A stretch of DNA of 64,000 nucleotides from Pratylenchus scribneri. Its lineage: Eukaryota; Nematoda; Chromadorea; Rhabditida; Pratylenchidae. The stretch is from the NCBI GenBank assembly GCA_030063045.1, contig JAQSEB010000041.1, positions 3,341,501 to 3,405,500 on the forward strand. The letters run 5' to 3'. Positions 36,714 through 48,785 of the stretch are shown here, piece by piece (the first letter of the stretch is position 1; every line of letters starts with the position of its first letter). The translations under genes and the position numbers were made by a program. Below the pieces are notes generated by a model. The model had not been told where the DNA came from and did not search any database. It saw nothing but the letters and a program-made list of their open reading frames with translations.

Positions 36714-39700
36714 ATGGAATCTACTGACCATCAACATCAACAACAACAAATTACTGCAATTACAGTGGAACCGGGAGCGGAAATGAATTCTGGTGGTGCT
36801 GGGAGACGAATGGCCGGAACAAGCAATGTCACTTCGGTTGATGACCGCCGTCCAAAAAAAGATTCTCAATATGCGATGGGCGCCAGCGACGATGCGGAAC
36901 CTTATGGGTGAGTGTTGTACTGTAGCATAATTTTTTATTATCATTATTGGCAAATTTATGATAAGCGTCAACAAAGATTCTTATACAAAAAAAAAAAACA
37001 AAATATCTATAAAGTTTTAAATAGGGCTTATTAGGTCCGGGCTTATTAGATTTTCGAGGAATGGGAAAAGTGGGGAATTCATTTTACCAAGTTGATTAAT
37101 CAAAATATTATTTTATCTCTTTATTTTAGTATGGTTTGAAAATTTTTGTGGGCCTTTTTAGTATCGATTTTTATTTGATATTATGTTTGACTAAAATTTA
37201 TGAAAATAGTAACAAAATAAATTTATGAGTTTTAAATTTTTTAAAATTTGCTGACTTTTAAAATTTTTTTTCGTTCATTAGGTCGAATATTTTTATTCGA
37301 TGCGAAATTTGATAAAAAATTTATGAAAATAATTGAAAAATAAATTTATGGGATTTAAAATTTTTAAAACTTGGCAGATTTTTCTTTTTTAATTTTTTTG
37401 TTTTAAAATTTTTCGTTCTGCTTGGTGGGTCAATTTTTATTTGATGATATTAAATTTGATTAAAATTTATGAAAATAATTAAAAAATAAATTTATGGGGT
37501 TTAAAATTTTTTAAATACGACTTACTTTTCCTTTTTTAAATTTGATAAAAATTTATGAAAATAATTTAAAAATAAATTTATGGAATTTAAAATTTGTTAA
37601 CACTTTGCAGATTTTTTCTTTTTTATTTTATTTTTTTGGTTTAAAATTTTTCGTTCTCCACTTTTTCTACCTATTTTTATTTAATGTTAAATTTGATAAA
37701 AGTTTATGAAAATAATTTCAAAATAATTTTATGGGTTTTAACATTTTTAAAATGTTAATAATCCTTCGATTCCTTTTTTCCAAAATAATTTAAAATTGTT
37801 AACAACACAATGTAAAAAATGATGTACAAAAAACTACAAAATTACTCCAAGCCCGCATTCGGCTAATCCAAAAATTTATTTTAATTTTAAAGAATTTGCA
37901 CTAAAATTCTGATTGTGCTCTCCTATATTTTGACCATCATCACATTCCCAATTTCGGTGTTTATGTGCATCAAAATTGTACAACAATATGAACGTGCGGT
38001 CATTTTTCGTCTTGGACAATTGAAGAAGGGAGGCGCCAAAGGACCGGGTAGATAAGAAATTAATTTTTTAATTCAAAAAATCGTTTTTTTTTTGTTGGCC
38101 AAAAAATTCTTTAAGAAAAAGTGCTTAATTCGATAAAAACGATACCATAAATTAAAATATAATATTTTCCAGGTCTTTTCTTCATCATTCCATGCATCGA
38201 CGAATATCGAAAGGTGGATTTGCGTGTTGTCTCATTCCAAGTGCCACCGCAAGAAATTCTTTCTAAGGATTCGGTCACCGTTGAAGTTGATGCCGTAAGT
38301 CTTTTGTTTCTAAATAAATTTATTTTAGAAATTTTTATAAATCTATTTCATAAATTTCAATTTTCTACAGGTGGTCTACTTTCGCGTGAAAAATGCAACC
38401 GTAAGGTAAAGTGATGTTGATATAGGGTGGGGAAAAGTGCAAATAAAAATTTTATAAATTCTTCCTAGAATTGATAGATTTTTGAATTAAATGGACTTAA
38501 ATTTTAAGTCAATCATCTCTCCTACTTTTTTTTTATTTTAGTCCACAAACTTTCTAAGAGAAGGGTTTCGGTCCCGAAAATTTTCTATCACTGATAGAAG
38601 GAAACGCAGTAACTGCTAAAAAACTAATTAAGTGATCTAAAGTGAATTTTACAATCTTTTTATTTTGCTAATCAAAATTGTCTTAAATGTATGTTTTTAC
38701 TCCAAACCATAAATAATTATTAATTGATTAGGCATAAATAAAATTGCCAAAAATTTTAACCACAATATTATTCCGCACTCCGGAGGGAACGCAATGCTAA
38801 ATTTTTAAAAAATAAATTAAATTGCAGATGTAAAATTTATATCCTATTTTCTATATTGAAATTGAAAACTAAAATAAAAGGCTATAAAAAACTATAAAGT
38901 GCATTATAAATAATCATAAGTTTCATTAGCGGCAAAATATTCGGTAATTAACTTCCTCTGAAAAAAAAGTGTCCCATTCATATCTCCAATCATCAACCCA
39001 CCACTACAAAAATATATTTACAGCATTGTGAATGTGGAAAATGCGACTGGCTCCACTAAATTGTTAGCCCAAACCACCCTTCGAAATGTGCTTGGCATAA
39101 AAACGTTGAGTGAAATGCTCTCCGATCGTGAACATATTTCGGCTCATATGCAGGTGAGAATGAAATATTTAAATTTGTGAATTTTTAAATTTAATAAATT
39201 TTAGGAAGTTTTGGATGAAGCCACCGAGAATTGGGGTGTCAAAGTTGAACGCGTGGAAGTGAAGGATATTCGACGTGAGTTTTATAATCAACAATATGAG
39301 ATATTGAATATTTCAAATTCACATACAAAATTTACCAATAACATTAAATTTATTCAAAAATTTTAACTTTGTATCATCGTATAATTTATGATTTGTTCTT
39401 AGATTTTCGTCAGGCCTTGGCTTAGACTGTTGTTGGATATAGTTTTGAAATTTTTTGGTCAAAATTTATTCCCTAAAAATGCGATATTCCCATTGGATAA
39501 ATTCAATAAATTTTTGACCAAATTAAAATATCATTTTTTATAGTACCAAGGGAAATGCAACGTGCAATGGCCGCTGAGGCAGAGGCTGCTCGCGAGGCTA
39601 AAGCAAAGGTAAAGAATAATAAAGAAATTTATTTTAATTCATAAAAATTCGAAATTTTCCCAAAAAAAAAATTAAAATTTATGCTTATTTTTTGGGACTT

Positions 39701-41887
39701 TTTTTTCTGCGGAACATTTACACTTCCCATAATATTCGGGCATTCCAATTCTTTAATAATATTGGACTCAGATTGAGTATTATGCCAAATTTAACAGATT
39801 TTAATAATTTTTGTCAATTCGCAATCCAACTAAATTAAAATGTCTTTTTAGCCAATCATACATTTTACGTGAACAATAATCGCAAAATTTGCGTTCACCT
39901 TCACTGGAATTATGTAACTGATTTAATTTTGAATTTATTATTTTTTTAAATTATGGAATTGAAGAATAATAAAAAATTTACATTAAATAAAAAAATAAAT
40001 TATTTAGGAATTTAGGACAACAAAAATTTTATAAGTTTAAAAAATTAATATTTTTTTTGAAAAATAGTCAAAATGGGATAAATTTAAAAAAAATACTTGT
40101 TTGAAATATTACAGAACTAATATTGGTTAAATTCTTTTGCTATTTCTACTATTTATTTAAATGAAGAACAATTTTATTTAAAAATTTAATTTATTTTTTT
40201 TTTATAATTTTGTTGGGGTCGTCTGGCTGTAATTTTCACTAAAACAAAAAATTAAATTATTTAAGAAATTGTTACCAATAAAATTTTATGAGTTATAAAT
40301 TGTTAATTTTTTTGAATGAAAATTAAACAATTTAATTTTTTTAAAGGTTATCGCAGCCGAAGGAGAACAGAAAGCATCGCGTGCATTGCGTGAAGCGGCC
40401 ATGATTATCTCCGAAACGCCAACCGCCCTTCAACTTCGTTATTTGCAAACATTGGGCACAATTGCCGCTGAACACAATTCCACCATTGTTTTTCCGGTTC
40501 CCGTCGACATGATGGCCAGTTTCATGCAATCTTCTGGCTATGGTGGACATGGACGTCCGCATGGATATGCACCACAGACACCGCAACAGGTGAATGCGGA
40601 AAATATGAAATTAAGATCAAATGAGAGAGTTTGAACTAGGGTTGCGCCCCCGCACCCGCGGGGGCCACCCCCGACGGGGATCCCCGCACTTTTTGAGTTT
40701 CACCCCCGACCCTACCCCCGCATATACCACCCCCGCGCCCCCGCATCCCCGCAAGAGCCACCCCCGCGCCCCCGCACCCCCGCGGGGGTGAACATGCACC
40801 CCATATTATTGAATTTTTCAAGGAAAATGGGGTTCGATAGGGAAATTTCGACCAAATTTTTGTAGGATATTAAAATTTTTTATTAAAATTTTTCTCTGCG
40901 AGGCTATTTTTAGGTAAAATTTTTCGCTGCGCAGCCATTTTAGGATGAAATTTTTCTTCAAAAAAATTTTTTATTTGAAAAATGTGGCTTTTTAAAAAAT
41001 TTACGCTACCCCCGCCCCCGCGGGGATCCCCGCGGGGGGGGGGGCCCCCGCAAGGTGTCACCCCCGAACCCGAACCCGCAAGTGCCAACCCCGTGCGGGG
41101 GCGCAACCCTAGTTTGAACTATGTAAACAAACAGGGATTTGGGCCATTCTGATAGTATTAGGTTAAAATTGAGACTAGGTTTGCCAGTTTTTCAAAATAT
41201 AGCATATTGACCATGAAAATATAAATTTGGAATCAAAATTAAAATAATAGATTAAATTAGTAAGGGAATCCTTGGGCCTATATTTTACTGAGAAATGAGA
41301 AGTCCCCCTTTACAATTTTTATGCTACCGGCAATTTAACTCACAAATGACTCACCTAAGGAAATTTGGCAAAATAGACTTCTAGTAAAGGGGAAAATACA
41401 TAAAGTTTACAATAGTCGAAAAATATTTTTGTAAAAAATTAAATCTGTAAATTAGACTAGTAGGTCATAATCGAATTTTAACAAATATCAATTTTTTGAC
41501 ACCAAAAATGTTCGCTAATTTTTGTGTTTTTTCAGCAAACTAAATAAATTCTCCTTTTTAATAGAGGCATAGAAATGAGTGGATTAATATTCTGGGAACC
41601 CTTAAAGGTGAATAATTACATCCCACCAAACGATGATGGACCCCAAATGATGGAGGGTGCTCCACCGGCATTCGTTCCCTAAGGAGGTGATTTTTAGAAT
41701 GATGGAAAGTGAATTGAATGTGGTGTTATTTTTGTGTTTATTTTTAGTTTAATTGTGCTCTGTCTTGTTTCTTACTTTAATTTACATTATTATTATTATT
41801 AATATTTTTCTATTATTTCAGATGCCACTTTTGACCACCGCCGATGGACAACCACAGCCACCTGTTTCACAATCCCACTATTTCTAA
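36714..41887 (+). CDS. Stomatin-like integral membrane protein (UNC-1/MEC-2/STO type)
   Basis: Nine exons join in phase: 36714-36907, 37893-38047, 38173-38294, 38371-38405, 39024-39153, 39205-39274, 39544-39608, 40347-40589 and 41822-41887, giving 359 residues. After a polar, glutamine-rich head of about 65 residues comes the membrane hairpin ([19 protein letters not shown]), with the kink proline, then the SPFH/prohibitin domain: [80 protein letters not shown] and [20 protein letters not shown]. The tail has [20 protein letters not shown] and [14 protein letters not shown], then a glycine-rich end. In nematodes such proteins sit at the inner face of the plasma membrane and modulate ion channels and gap junctions. 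A second C-terminal exon exists at 41608-41682. Intron 8 holds the transposon at 40637-41111. I cannot choose among unc-1, sto and mec-2 orthology. Confidence 0.93.
37080..37760 (+). repeat. Tandem and dispersed AT-rich intronic repeat, type A (about 120-180 bp unit)
   Basis: Units contain AAATTTGATAAAAATTTATG, AAAATAATTTAAAAATAAAT and TTATGGGGTTTAAAATTTTT, then a T-rich part with TTTTTTGGTTTAAAATTTTT. About four to five units lie here in stomatin intron 1. Further units occur at about 42230-42420, 43320-43520, 44170-44550, 46590-46890 and 46980-47210, all within the stomatin duplication. Confidence 0.7.
39965..40150. repeat. Dispersed AT-rich repeat, type B (about 180 bp)
   Basis: Consensus features in order: AAATTATTTAGGAATTTG, ACAACAA, ATTTTATGAGTT, a run with AATATTTTTTTGAAAAAATA, AAAAGTGA, AAAATATTG and ATTGGTTAAATT. 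Copies occur at about 16850-17010, 29805-29960, 32165-32340, 44770-44930 and 47640-47700. Inverted copies of the core, AACTCATAAAATT followed by TTCCTAAAT, lie near 17490, 23210, 27475 and 32525. I recognise no known family; no coding sequence. Confidence 0.6.
40637..41111. mobile_element. GC-rich terminal-inverted-repeat transposon, copy 2 (in a stomatin intron)
   Basis: It has the same TAGGGTTGCGCCCCCGC ends as 75-1274. GTTTGAAC is duplicated at 40629-40636 and 41112-41119, again extending to 10 bp when the terminal T and A are counted (40628-40637 and 41111-41120). Arrays of CCCCCGC-type units fill both ends. Two inner motifs, TTTTTCAAGGAAAATGG and TTCGCTGCGCAGCC, recur in copy 1 in inverse orientation. 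Only 475 bp long, with no coding sequence. Confidence 0.88.
41608..41682 (+). CDS. Alternative terminal exon of the stomatin gene
   Basis: After a CTTAAAG acceptor, 24 in-phase codons encode [20 protein letters not shown] followed by AFVP and a TAA stop. Joined to exon 8 (40589, phase 0) it replaces the [10 protein letters not shown] tail. The duplicate at 45909-45983 keeps the same frame and length, with one E-to-D change and a TGA instead of TAA stop, which argues for coding use. The product would have 362 residues. Confidence 0.7.
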   Translation: MNNYIPPNDDGPQMMEGAPPAFVP

Positions 41888-41910
41888 GCCTGTTTTGCTC
41901 ACCAACATGA

Positions 41911-41916
41911 AATAAA
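41911..41916 (+). terminator. Candidate polyadenylation signal of the stomatin gene
   Basis: AATAAA lies 24 bases after the TAA of terminal exon 9. In the duplicate the same place reads AATGAA (about 46229). Confidence 0.55.
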
Positions 41917-42539
41917 GATATCCAATTCATTTTAAATTTTTATATTTTTTTTTCATCTCTTACATGTCCGTACGATGGACTTATTTAAATTCCATATCCC
42001 CTCTATGTTTACATATTCAATTGAAACCATTGGCAAACAATCCATCCATCAATGATTTTATAAAAATACAATTATCACAGAGTTATTCTACATTTAATAT
42101 CATTTTTTTCTCAATTTTAGAATGACTTTTTAATTCCATTATTGGTTAACATTTTACTTAATTAAAATAAATTTGAACAAATTATTTACACCATTTCATT
42201 TAGTACTTTTCACCTCAACGTAGAATTTGAAATCGAATTTAGGATCGATAAAAATTTTTTTTAAAAATTGGCGGATTTTTTTTCTGTTTTCTTTTAATTT
42301 TTTAGTTTTAAAAATTTTGTGCGATCATTGGCCTTGTAATTTTTATTTGATGATAAATTTGATAAAAATTTATGACAATAACTTAAAAATAAATTTATGG
42401 GATTTAAAATATTTTGAAAAATATCAATAATTCCCTACAATTCATTATTCTTCAAAAAACAAAAATTGATAATTTGGTTCAACATCAACATATAAAATAA
42501 TAAAACCAAAAATCTGAGATTATGCAAATTTTATTTATA

Positions 42540-43030
42540 AGCCCGCATTTACTGAGACAAAAATAACGAAAACTCAAATTTATTTTAATTTTAAAGAATC
42601 GTCAAAATTCTGATTTTGGTGCCAGTGCTGGGCAAGCAAATTTTGGAAAAGCTTTATAGGCTTTTATTACATATTCGAAAATAGGCTCATTGGACTTGGA
42701 TTTGTAATTTAATATGAATTTTCAAAACGGTATGGGCTCATTTTAAAAACTGTGATGTGATCAATCATAACGCATTCCATTTAAAAATTATATATTTTCC
42801 TTGAGAAAACTTACAATTATTTTACAAAATCACTTTTGGCAAAATAATAATTTATTGATTTCGAAAATAATATGGAATCGACTGAACATTAACCACAAAT
42901 CACCACGATTATAGTGAAACCGTCAACAGTAATGTATTGTATACTGGTAATGCTGGGAGACTAATGGCCAGCAGAACAAGCAATACAGACGATGCTGAAC
43001 TTAATGGGTGAGTGTTCTACTGGGGCATAA
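42540..43030 (+). pseudogene. Scraps of stomatin exon 2 and exon 1
   Basis: 42540-42625 resembles the acceptor and start of stomatin exon 2 (AAGCCCGCATT... TTTTAAAGAAT). 42795-43030 resembles the 5' leader and exon 1: ATGGAATCGACTGAACAT at 42872 is followed at once by an in-frame TAA, and large internal deletions precede GGGTGAGTGTTCTACTG, the equivalent of the exon 1 donor. The order exon 2 then exon 1 is reversed. Confidence 0.75.
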
Positions 43031-43844
43031 TTTATGCATATCATCAATTCCAATTTTTTGGGTTAACGAATATATCTAAAATCCATTCCTGACTGAGAAA
43101 AATTTCTAAAGTTATTTTTAATAGGGTTTAGATTACAGAGCATATGGAAAAAGAAGGAAGTAAATTTTAATTTTTAATCATAAAAATACATCACATTTTG
43201 AAGAATATAAAATTAAAAATGTTTATTCATTATAAAATTATCAGGCATTAAAAATTCGAATTAACTTAAATTTTATAAAGTTTAATTTTTCTAATGCTTT
43301 TTACCAATTTGGTTAATCAAAATATGTATTCTTTTTATTTTAATTTTTTGGTTTAAAATTTTTTGTCCGCCTTTTCATTGCTGATTTTTATTTGATATTA
43401 AATTTGACAAAAATTTATGAAAATAATTTAAAAATAAATTTATGGGGTTCAAAAATTTTTAAAACTTGAGAGTTTTTCTTTTTTTTATTTTAATTTTTTG
43501 GTTTTAGAATTTTTTGTTTGCTGGTAGATTCCTGCTTTTTTGATAAATTTGAATTGGATTGCGGAACAGCTTTGACTATTTCCAAGAATGGATTAGTCGT
43601 AAATCATTCAGGAAAAGATGGTAAAAATTACTATAAATAGACGCATATTATTTATGTAACTAATTGCATTTAAATTTTTGCCATAATTTACAATTAATTG
43701 ACAAACCAAAACTGTATCTTTCTGAAAAATTAATTGCAATTTTTCGGCAACGAATTTCTGATCCTTTTAATAATATTTTACATCAACCTTCACTTCTTAT
43801 TTATAATTTAAATACGAAATTCAGCTAAGGAATTTGGGAAAAAA

Positions 43845-43970
43845 ATGTCTGATGAAATTAGAGAATTGCACAGCAAAATTATTACTCTGAAAAGATTTAA
43901 TTAAAATTTGAAAAAGGAAAATGCAAATTAAAGGAAGAAATTGCAACAATGAAGGCAGATAAATTTCAGG
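43845..43970 (+). pseudogene. Scrap of exon 1 of the coiled-coil/F-box-like family
   Basis: ATGTCTGATGAAATTAGAGAATTGCAC aligns with the start of the gene at 11572 (MSDEIREL, then H instead of R). In-frame stops follow after about 20 codons, and a degenerate CAGGTTTCTT donor is visible near 43970. Confidence 0.75.
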
Positions 43971-45156
43971 TTTCTTGAACAACATGAGAATATGAAAAGA
44001 ATTCGTCTTTTTTATTAAATATCAACTCGAATTTTTCTCACTGACTTTTATCGTAGCCATTTTTTGATATATTAATAAGCCTATGTTAAATGCTCTGGTC
44101 TTAAAGGTTTTGATTAATCAAAATATTATTTTTTACTTAATTTTTCTGATTATTTTTATCTTCTTCTTCCTTAATACTTATTTTTATTCGATGCGAAATT
44201 TGATAAAAATTTATGAAAATAATTGAAAAATAAATTTATGGGGTTTAATTTTTAAAACTTTGCAGATTTTGTTCTTTTTTATTTTAATTTTATTGGTTTA
44301 AAATTTTTTTGTTCATTAAATATGTTTCGTTTTTTTTTATTAAATGTAAAATTTGACTAATTTTATGAAAATAACTAAAAAAATAAATTTATGAGGTTTA
44401 AAATTTTTAAAACTAGGTAAGTTTTTTCTTTTTTTTATTTATATTTTATCGTTCAGATAGGCGGCTCAATTTTTATTTGATGATATTAAATTTGATTAAT
44501 ATTTTATGAAAATAATTTAAAAATAAATTTATGGGTTTAAAAAATAATAAATTGATAATTTAAAATGGTCAGATATATTTGATAAATCTAAATATAATTT
44601 TTAATTTTTTAGTCAAAATTTTTCGTTTAGATTCAATTCTTTTTTTTTATTAAAATGAACTAATAAAAATTAAAATTTATTGCATATAAATTACATTTAT
44701 TTTTTATTTCATTCATTTAAATTTATTTTTTAAAATTAAGATAAGGAATTGAGCCTCAAATTTTCTTTGAGTAAAAATTTTAGTTATTTATGAATTTATG
44801 ACAACAATAAAATTATGAGTTTAAAAAATTTAATATTTTTTTGAGGAAAATAATCAAAAAGTGAAATAAATTTAAAAAATATTATTTTTATTAGAAATGG
44901 TATTAAGCATCTATATTGGTTAAATTTATTGACAATTTCTAGTTTTTTCGGTGAAAAATAAAAAATAAATTTTTATTTCACATTTATTTTAATTTTTATT
45001 TTATTTTTTTTATAATTTTGTTGCGGTCCTCTGTGGCTGTAATTTTCACTAAAACAAAAAATTAAATTATTTAGAAATTTGTTACCAAAATAATTTTATG
45101 AGTTGTAATTATTAATTTTTTAATGAACTAAAATTAAACAATTTATTTTATTAAAG

Positions 45157-46202
45157 GTTATCGCAGCCGAAGTAGAGCAGAAAGCATCGCGTGCATTGCG
45201 TGAGGCTGCAATGATCATCTCGGAAGCACCTAGTGCACTTCAACTACGCTATTTGCAAACATTGGGCACAATTGCCGCTGAACACAATTCCACCATTGTT
45301 TTTCCGGTTCCCGTCGACATGATGGCCAGTTTTATGCAATCCTCTGCTGGTTATGGTGGACATGCACGTCCGCATGGATATGCACCACAGACACCGCAAC
45401 AGGTAATATAATAATGGATGGAAAATATATAAATGAGAAAGTTTGGAATTAATAATATGACCATTAGGGGTAATAAGGTTTTTAGATCATGGTTGACAGA
45501 TTTTTCAAAATAAGCCATGAATAAGGGTCAAAATGAAAATTTCATTAGGCGATTAAATGGGCAAGGAGATCCACAGGGCTTGCTAGCATTATATTTATTA
45601 GGTTGAGAATTTCCATTCAATTTTAGTGCTGCGGGCAAAATGTAATCAAAAATTAACCCATAGAGAAAATTTAAACAAAAATGTTACCGATGAGATAGAG
45701 AAAAAAAATATATAAAATACGCAATAGTCGAAAAACAATTAAAAAAGTACATCTCTAAATTAAACTAGGCGCTAGGACAGAATCGAATTTTAACAAAAAT
45801 CAATTTTTTGACATGAAAAATATTCGTGTATTTTTGTATTTTTTCACCAAATAAAAATCATAGAATCGAAACCGAAAGGGTGGATTAATATTCTGAGAAC
45901 CCCTAAAGGTGAATAATTACATCCCACCAAACGATGATGGACCCCAAATGATGGACGGTGCTCCACCGGCATTCGTTCCTTGAGGAGGTGATTACTTAGA
46001 GTGGTGGAATGTGAATTATATGTGGTGTAATTTTTGTGTTATTTTTATTATAATTGTGCTTTGTCTTGTCTATTATAATTGTCTTATTTTTTAATTTAAT
46101 TTCCATTATTATTATTAATATTTTTTATTATTTCAGATGCCACTTTTGACCACCGCCGATGGACAATCACAGCAACCTGTTACACAATCCCACTATTTCT
46201 AA
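45157..46202 (+). pseudogene. Well preserved duplicate of the stomatin C-terminal exons
   Basis: Three blocks copy stomatin exon 8 (45157-45402, 82 codons, open, with a donor GTAATA), the alternative exon (45909-45983) and terminal exon 9 (46137-46202). All frames, acceptors and stops are intact. In the first 80 bases of exon 8, differences are mostly synonymous; the next 120 bases are almost identical to the parent. Upstream SPFH exons are missing or scrambled, so on its own it cannot make a stomatin. It might be used as an alternative 3' end of the upstream gene. Confidence 0.65.
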
Positions 46203-47300
46203 GCCTGTTTTGCTCATCAAGATATGAAATGAAGATATCCAATTCATTTTATTCCATGTCCATATGATGGATTTATTTAATTTCCATACCATCTTTACAT
46301 ATTCAAATGACAATCATTTTCAAATTATAAATTCATCATTTTATCAAAAATCCCAAATAATCTACAATATATTAAACAGTTATTTTACATTTTTACATCA
46401 TAAATTTGACTAAATTATATTTACTCCATTTCATTTGGTACTTTCACGTCAATGTAGAATTTTAAACTAATCAAAATCCCTACATAGAAAAATTCTTAAT
46501 GATTAATTTATAGGATTATTAGCTTTGATCTTAAAGGTTTTTCGGAAGATAGGGAAAATGGGGGAAGGCATTACCTTAACAATTTGATTAATCAAAATAT
46601 CATTTTTTTATTTAATTTTTTGGTTATAAAAATTTTCTGTCTTCTTCAGTCATTTCTATTTTTATTCGATGCAAAATTTGAATAAAAATTTATGAAAATA
46701 TTTGGAAAATAAATTTATGGGGTTTAAAATTTGTTAAAACTTGGCAGATTTTTTCTTTTAATTTTTTTTTTTGGTTTATATTTTTTTTTGTATTCGCTGA
46801 TTGATTTCGTTTTTTATTAAATGATAAATTTAATAAAAAAAATATGAAATAAATTTAAAAATAAATTTATGGGTTTAAAAATTTTTTAAAAAGAGTCAAA
46901 TCCTTGAATTGCTTTAGTTCAATAATTACAAGTTGATAATTTAAAATAATTAGTTGCAATATATTTGATAAAACAGAATAATTAATTTTTTGGTTTGAAA
47001 ATTTTTTCATTCCTTCTGCTCGCCAATCTATGATTTTTATTTGAAGCTAAATTCACAAAAATTTATGAAAATAGTTTAAAAATAAATTTATGGGTTTTAG
47101 TAATTTTTAATTAAAATTTCTTTGCTCTGAACAAAGCAGATGTTTTTTTATTTTATGCTATAAATTGATAAAAATTTATGAAATTTATGTATTTTAAAAA
47201 TTTTTATTAAAAATTTTTTTCACAAATACTTCTGAAAATTTTTCATTTTTGGTACATTTTCGCCAGAATTTTTTGTATTTCTATTTTTAAGAGTGCGGGG

Positions 47301-47392
47301 AGTATCGAAAGGTGGATTTTCATGTTATTTCCTTCCAAGTTCCACCGCAAGAAATTCTTTCTAAGGATTCAGTCACTGTTGAAGTGAATGCG
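47301..47392 (+). pseudogene. Scrap of stomatin exon 3
   Basis: AGTATCGAAAGGTGGATTTTC opens a block matching 38205-38294, still in frame ([18 protein letters not shown]) and followed by a GTACCT donor. It lies downstream of copies of exons 8 and 9, out of order. Confidence 0.75.
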
Positions 47393-47757
47393 GTACCTTT
47401 TTTTTAAATAAATTTATTTAAGAAATCTTTTTATAATATTTTTTTTTAACAAATTTGCATTTTAATTTTTTTTTAAATCTTTTTCACTATAATTTTCATT
47501 TTTCAATAGATTAAGCATCAATATTGAATAAATTTATTGGCTATTTTTATTTTTTAGATAGAAAAGTTTTAATTTAACATTTATTTTAATTTTATTTTTT
47601 ATAATTATGATTGGTCGTTTGGGTTCTAATTTTTTCTAAACAAAAAAAATTAAATTATTTAGGAATTTGTGACCTAAATAATTTTATGAGTTGTAAATTA
47701 TTAATTTTTTTGGTGAACTAAAATTAAATAATTTAATTTTATTAAAGGTAATCACAG

Positions 47758-47818
47758 CCGAAGAAGAACAGAAAGCATCGCGTGCATTGCATGAAGCATG
47801 CATTTCGCTAAAGCAAAG
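47758..47818 (+). pseudogene. Chimeric scrap of stomatin exons 8 and 7
   Basis: After ATTAAAG, GTAATCACAGCCGAAG starts like exon 8 ([17 protein letters not shown]), then jumps after 45 bases into CGCTAAAGCAAAG|GTAAAC, the end of exon 7 with its donor. The junction is non-collinear. Confidence 0.65.
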
Positions 47819-47822
47819 GTAA

Positions 47823-48785
47823 ACTAGAGAATTTTTTAAGTCAACAAAAGCTGAAATTTAAGTTTGAATTTCCTTCAAATTTTAACCCATTACAACTTTT
47901 TCCGGATGTTTGTTTGGCCCACAATGGGGATTCAGTTTGTATGAATTTTGTGAAGGAAAAATGGCGCTTCAAAGAATTCAAATGTGCCTTTGAACTTGAG
48001 GCAAAAAAGCCACAATTAGCAGGATGTATTCTGATATGATTTGGTTATTTGCACAGAATATTTTTTGCAAAATATTATTGAAAAATGTTTGATTGATGCA
48101 TAAAAAATAAATCAAATTACTATTTAAAAATTAAATTTTTATTGAATTTTAGTTATTTTTTTATTTTTTCATATCAAGGGGAGAAGCTTTAATTTATCAA
48201 GATTTTTGTATAATGTAAATATTCGTAAAAATGAGGTAAAATCAATTTTTTGAAACAGTTTTTAAAAATATTTCCCAAAATTTTTCTAAATTTTTATCTC
48301 AATACCAATACCCAATCTCAATTTAAAAAATTTCTAATTTCAATTTTTGGACATTTTAACTTGATAAATCTAAATTTTGTCTAAACGTAGCTATGCTCCC
48401 TTTTTTTTCTTACGACGCTATTAAAGGAATTCCAGTTTCTTCTCCCAAGTCCCTACCCCTTTCCCGAAAAATCAATATCATTGCATTCTGACCGGAAAAG
48501 AATGTAAATGTAAATGCAGATGCTGGTTTTATGGCAATGTATGACTTTATATTTATTATTTACATAGAAAAGAGATGCATATTGTGCACATTCGTCGATA
48601 TTTTTATTCCTTTTGGGATGTAAATGCCAAAAAATAACACCAAAAAAATTTGAGTGCAACTTTTTTCCATTTTAAATATTTTCCGAAACTTTGATTATTT
48701 TATTATATATAATTCCGATTTTTAAAAAAATTTTCAAAAATTTAATTTTATTTAATTAGCTTTAATAAATCTTGCAAATATATAA
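47823..48785. other. Non-coding stretch upstream of the small gene
   Basis: AT-rich, with a more balanced patch at 48400-48610. I see no coding exon; the last 100 bases may be the promoter of the gene at 48786. Confidence 0.4.
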
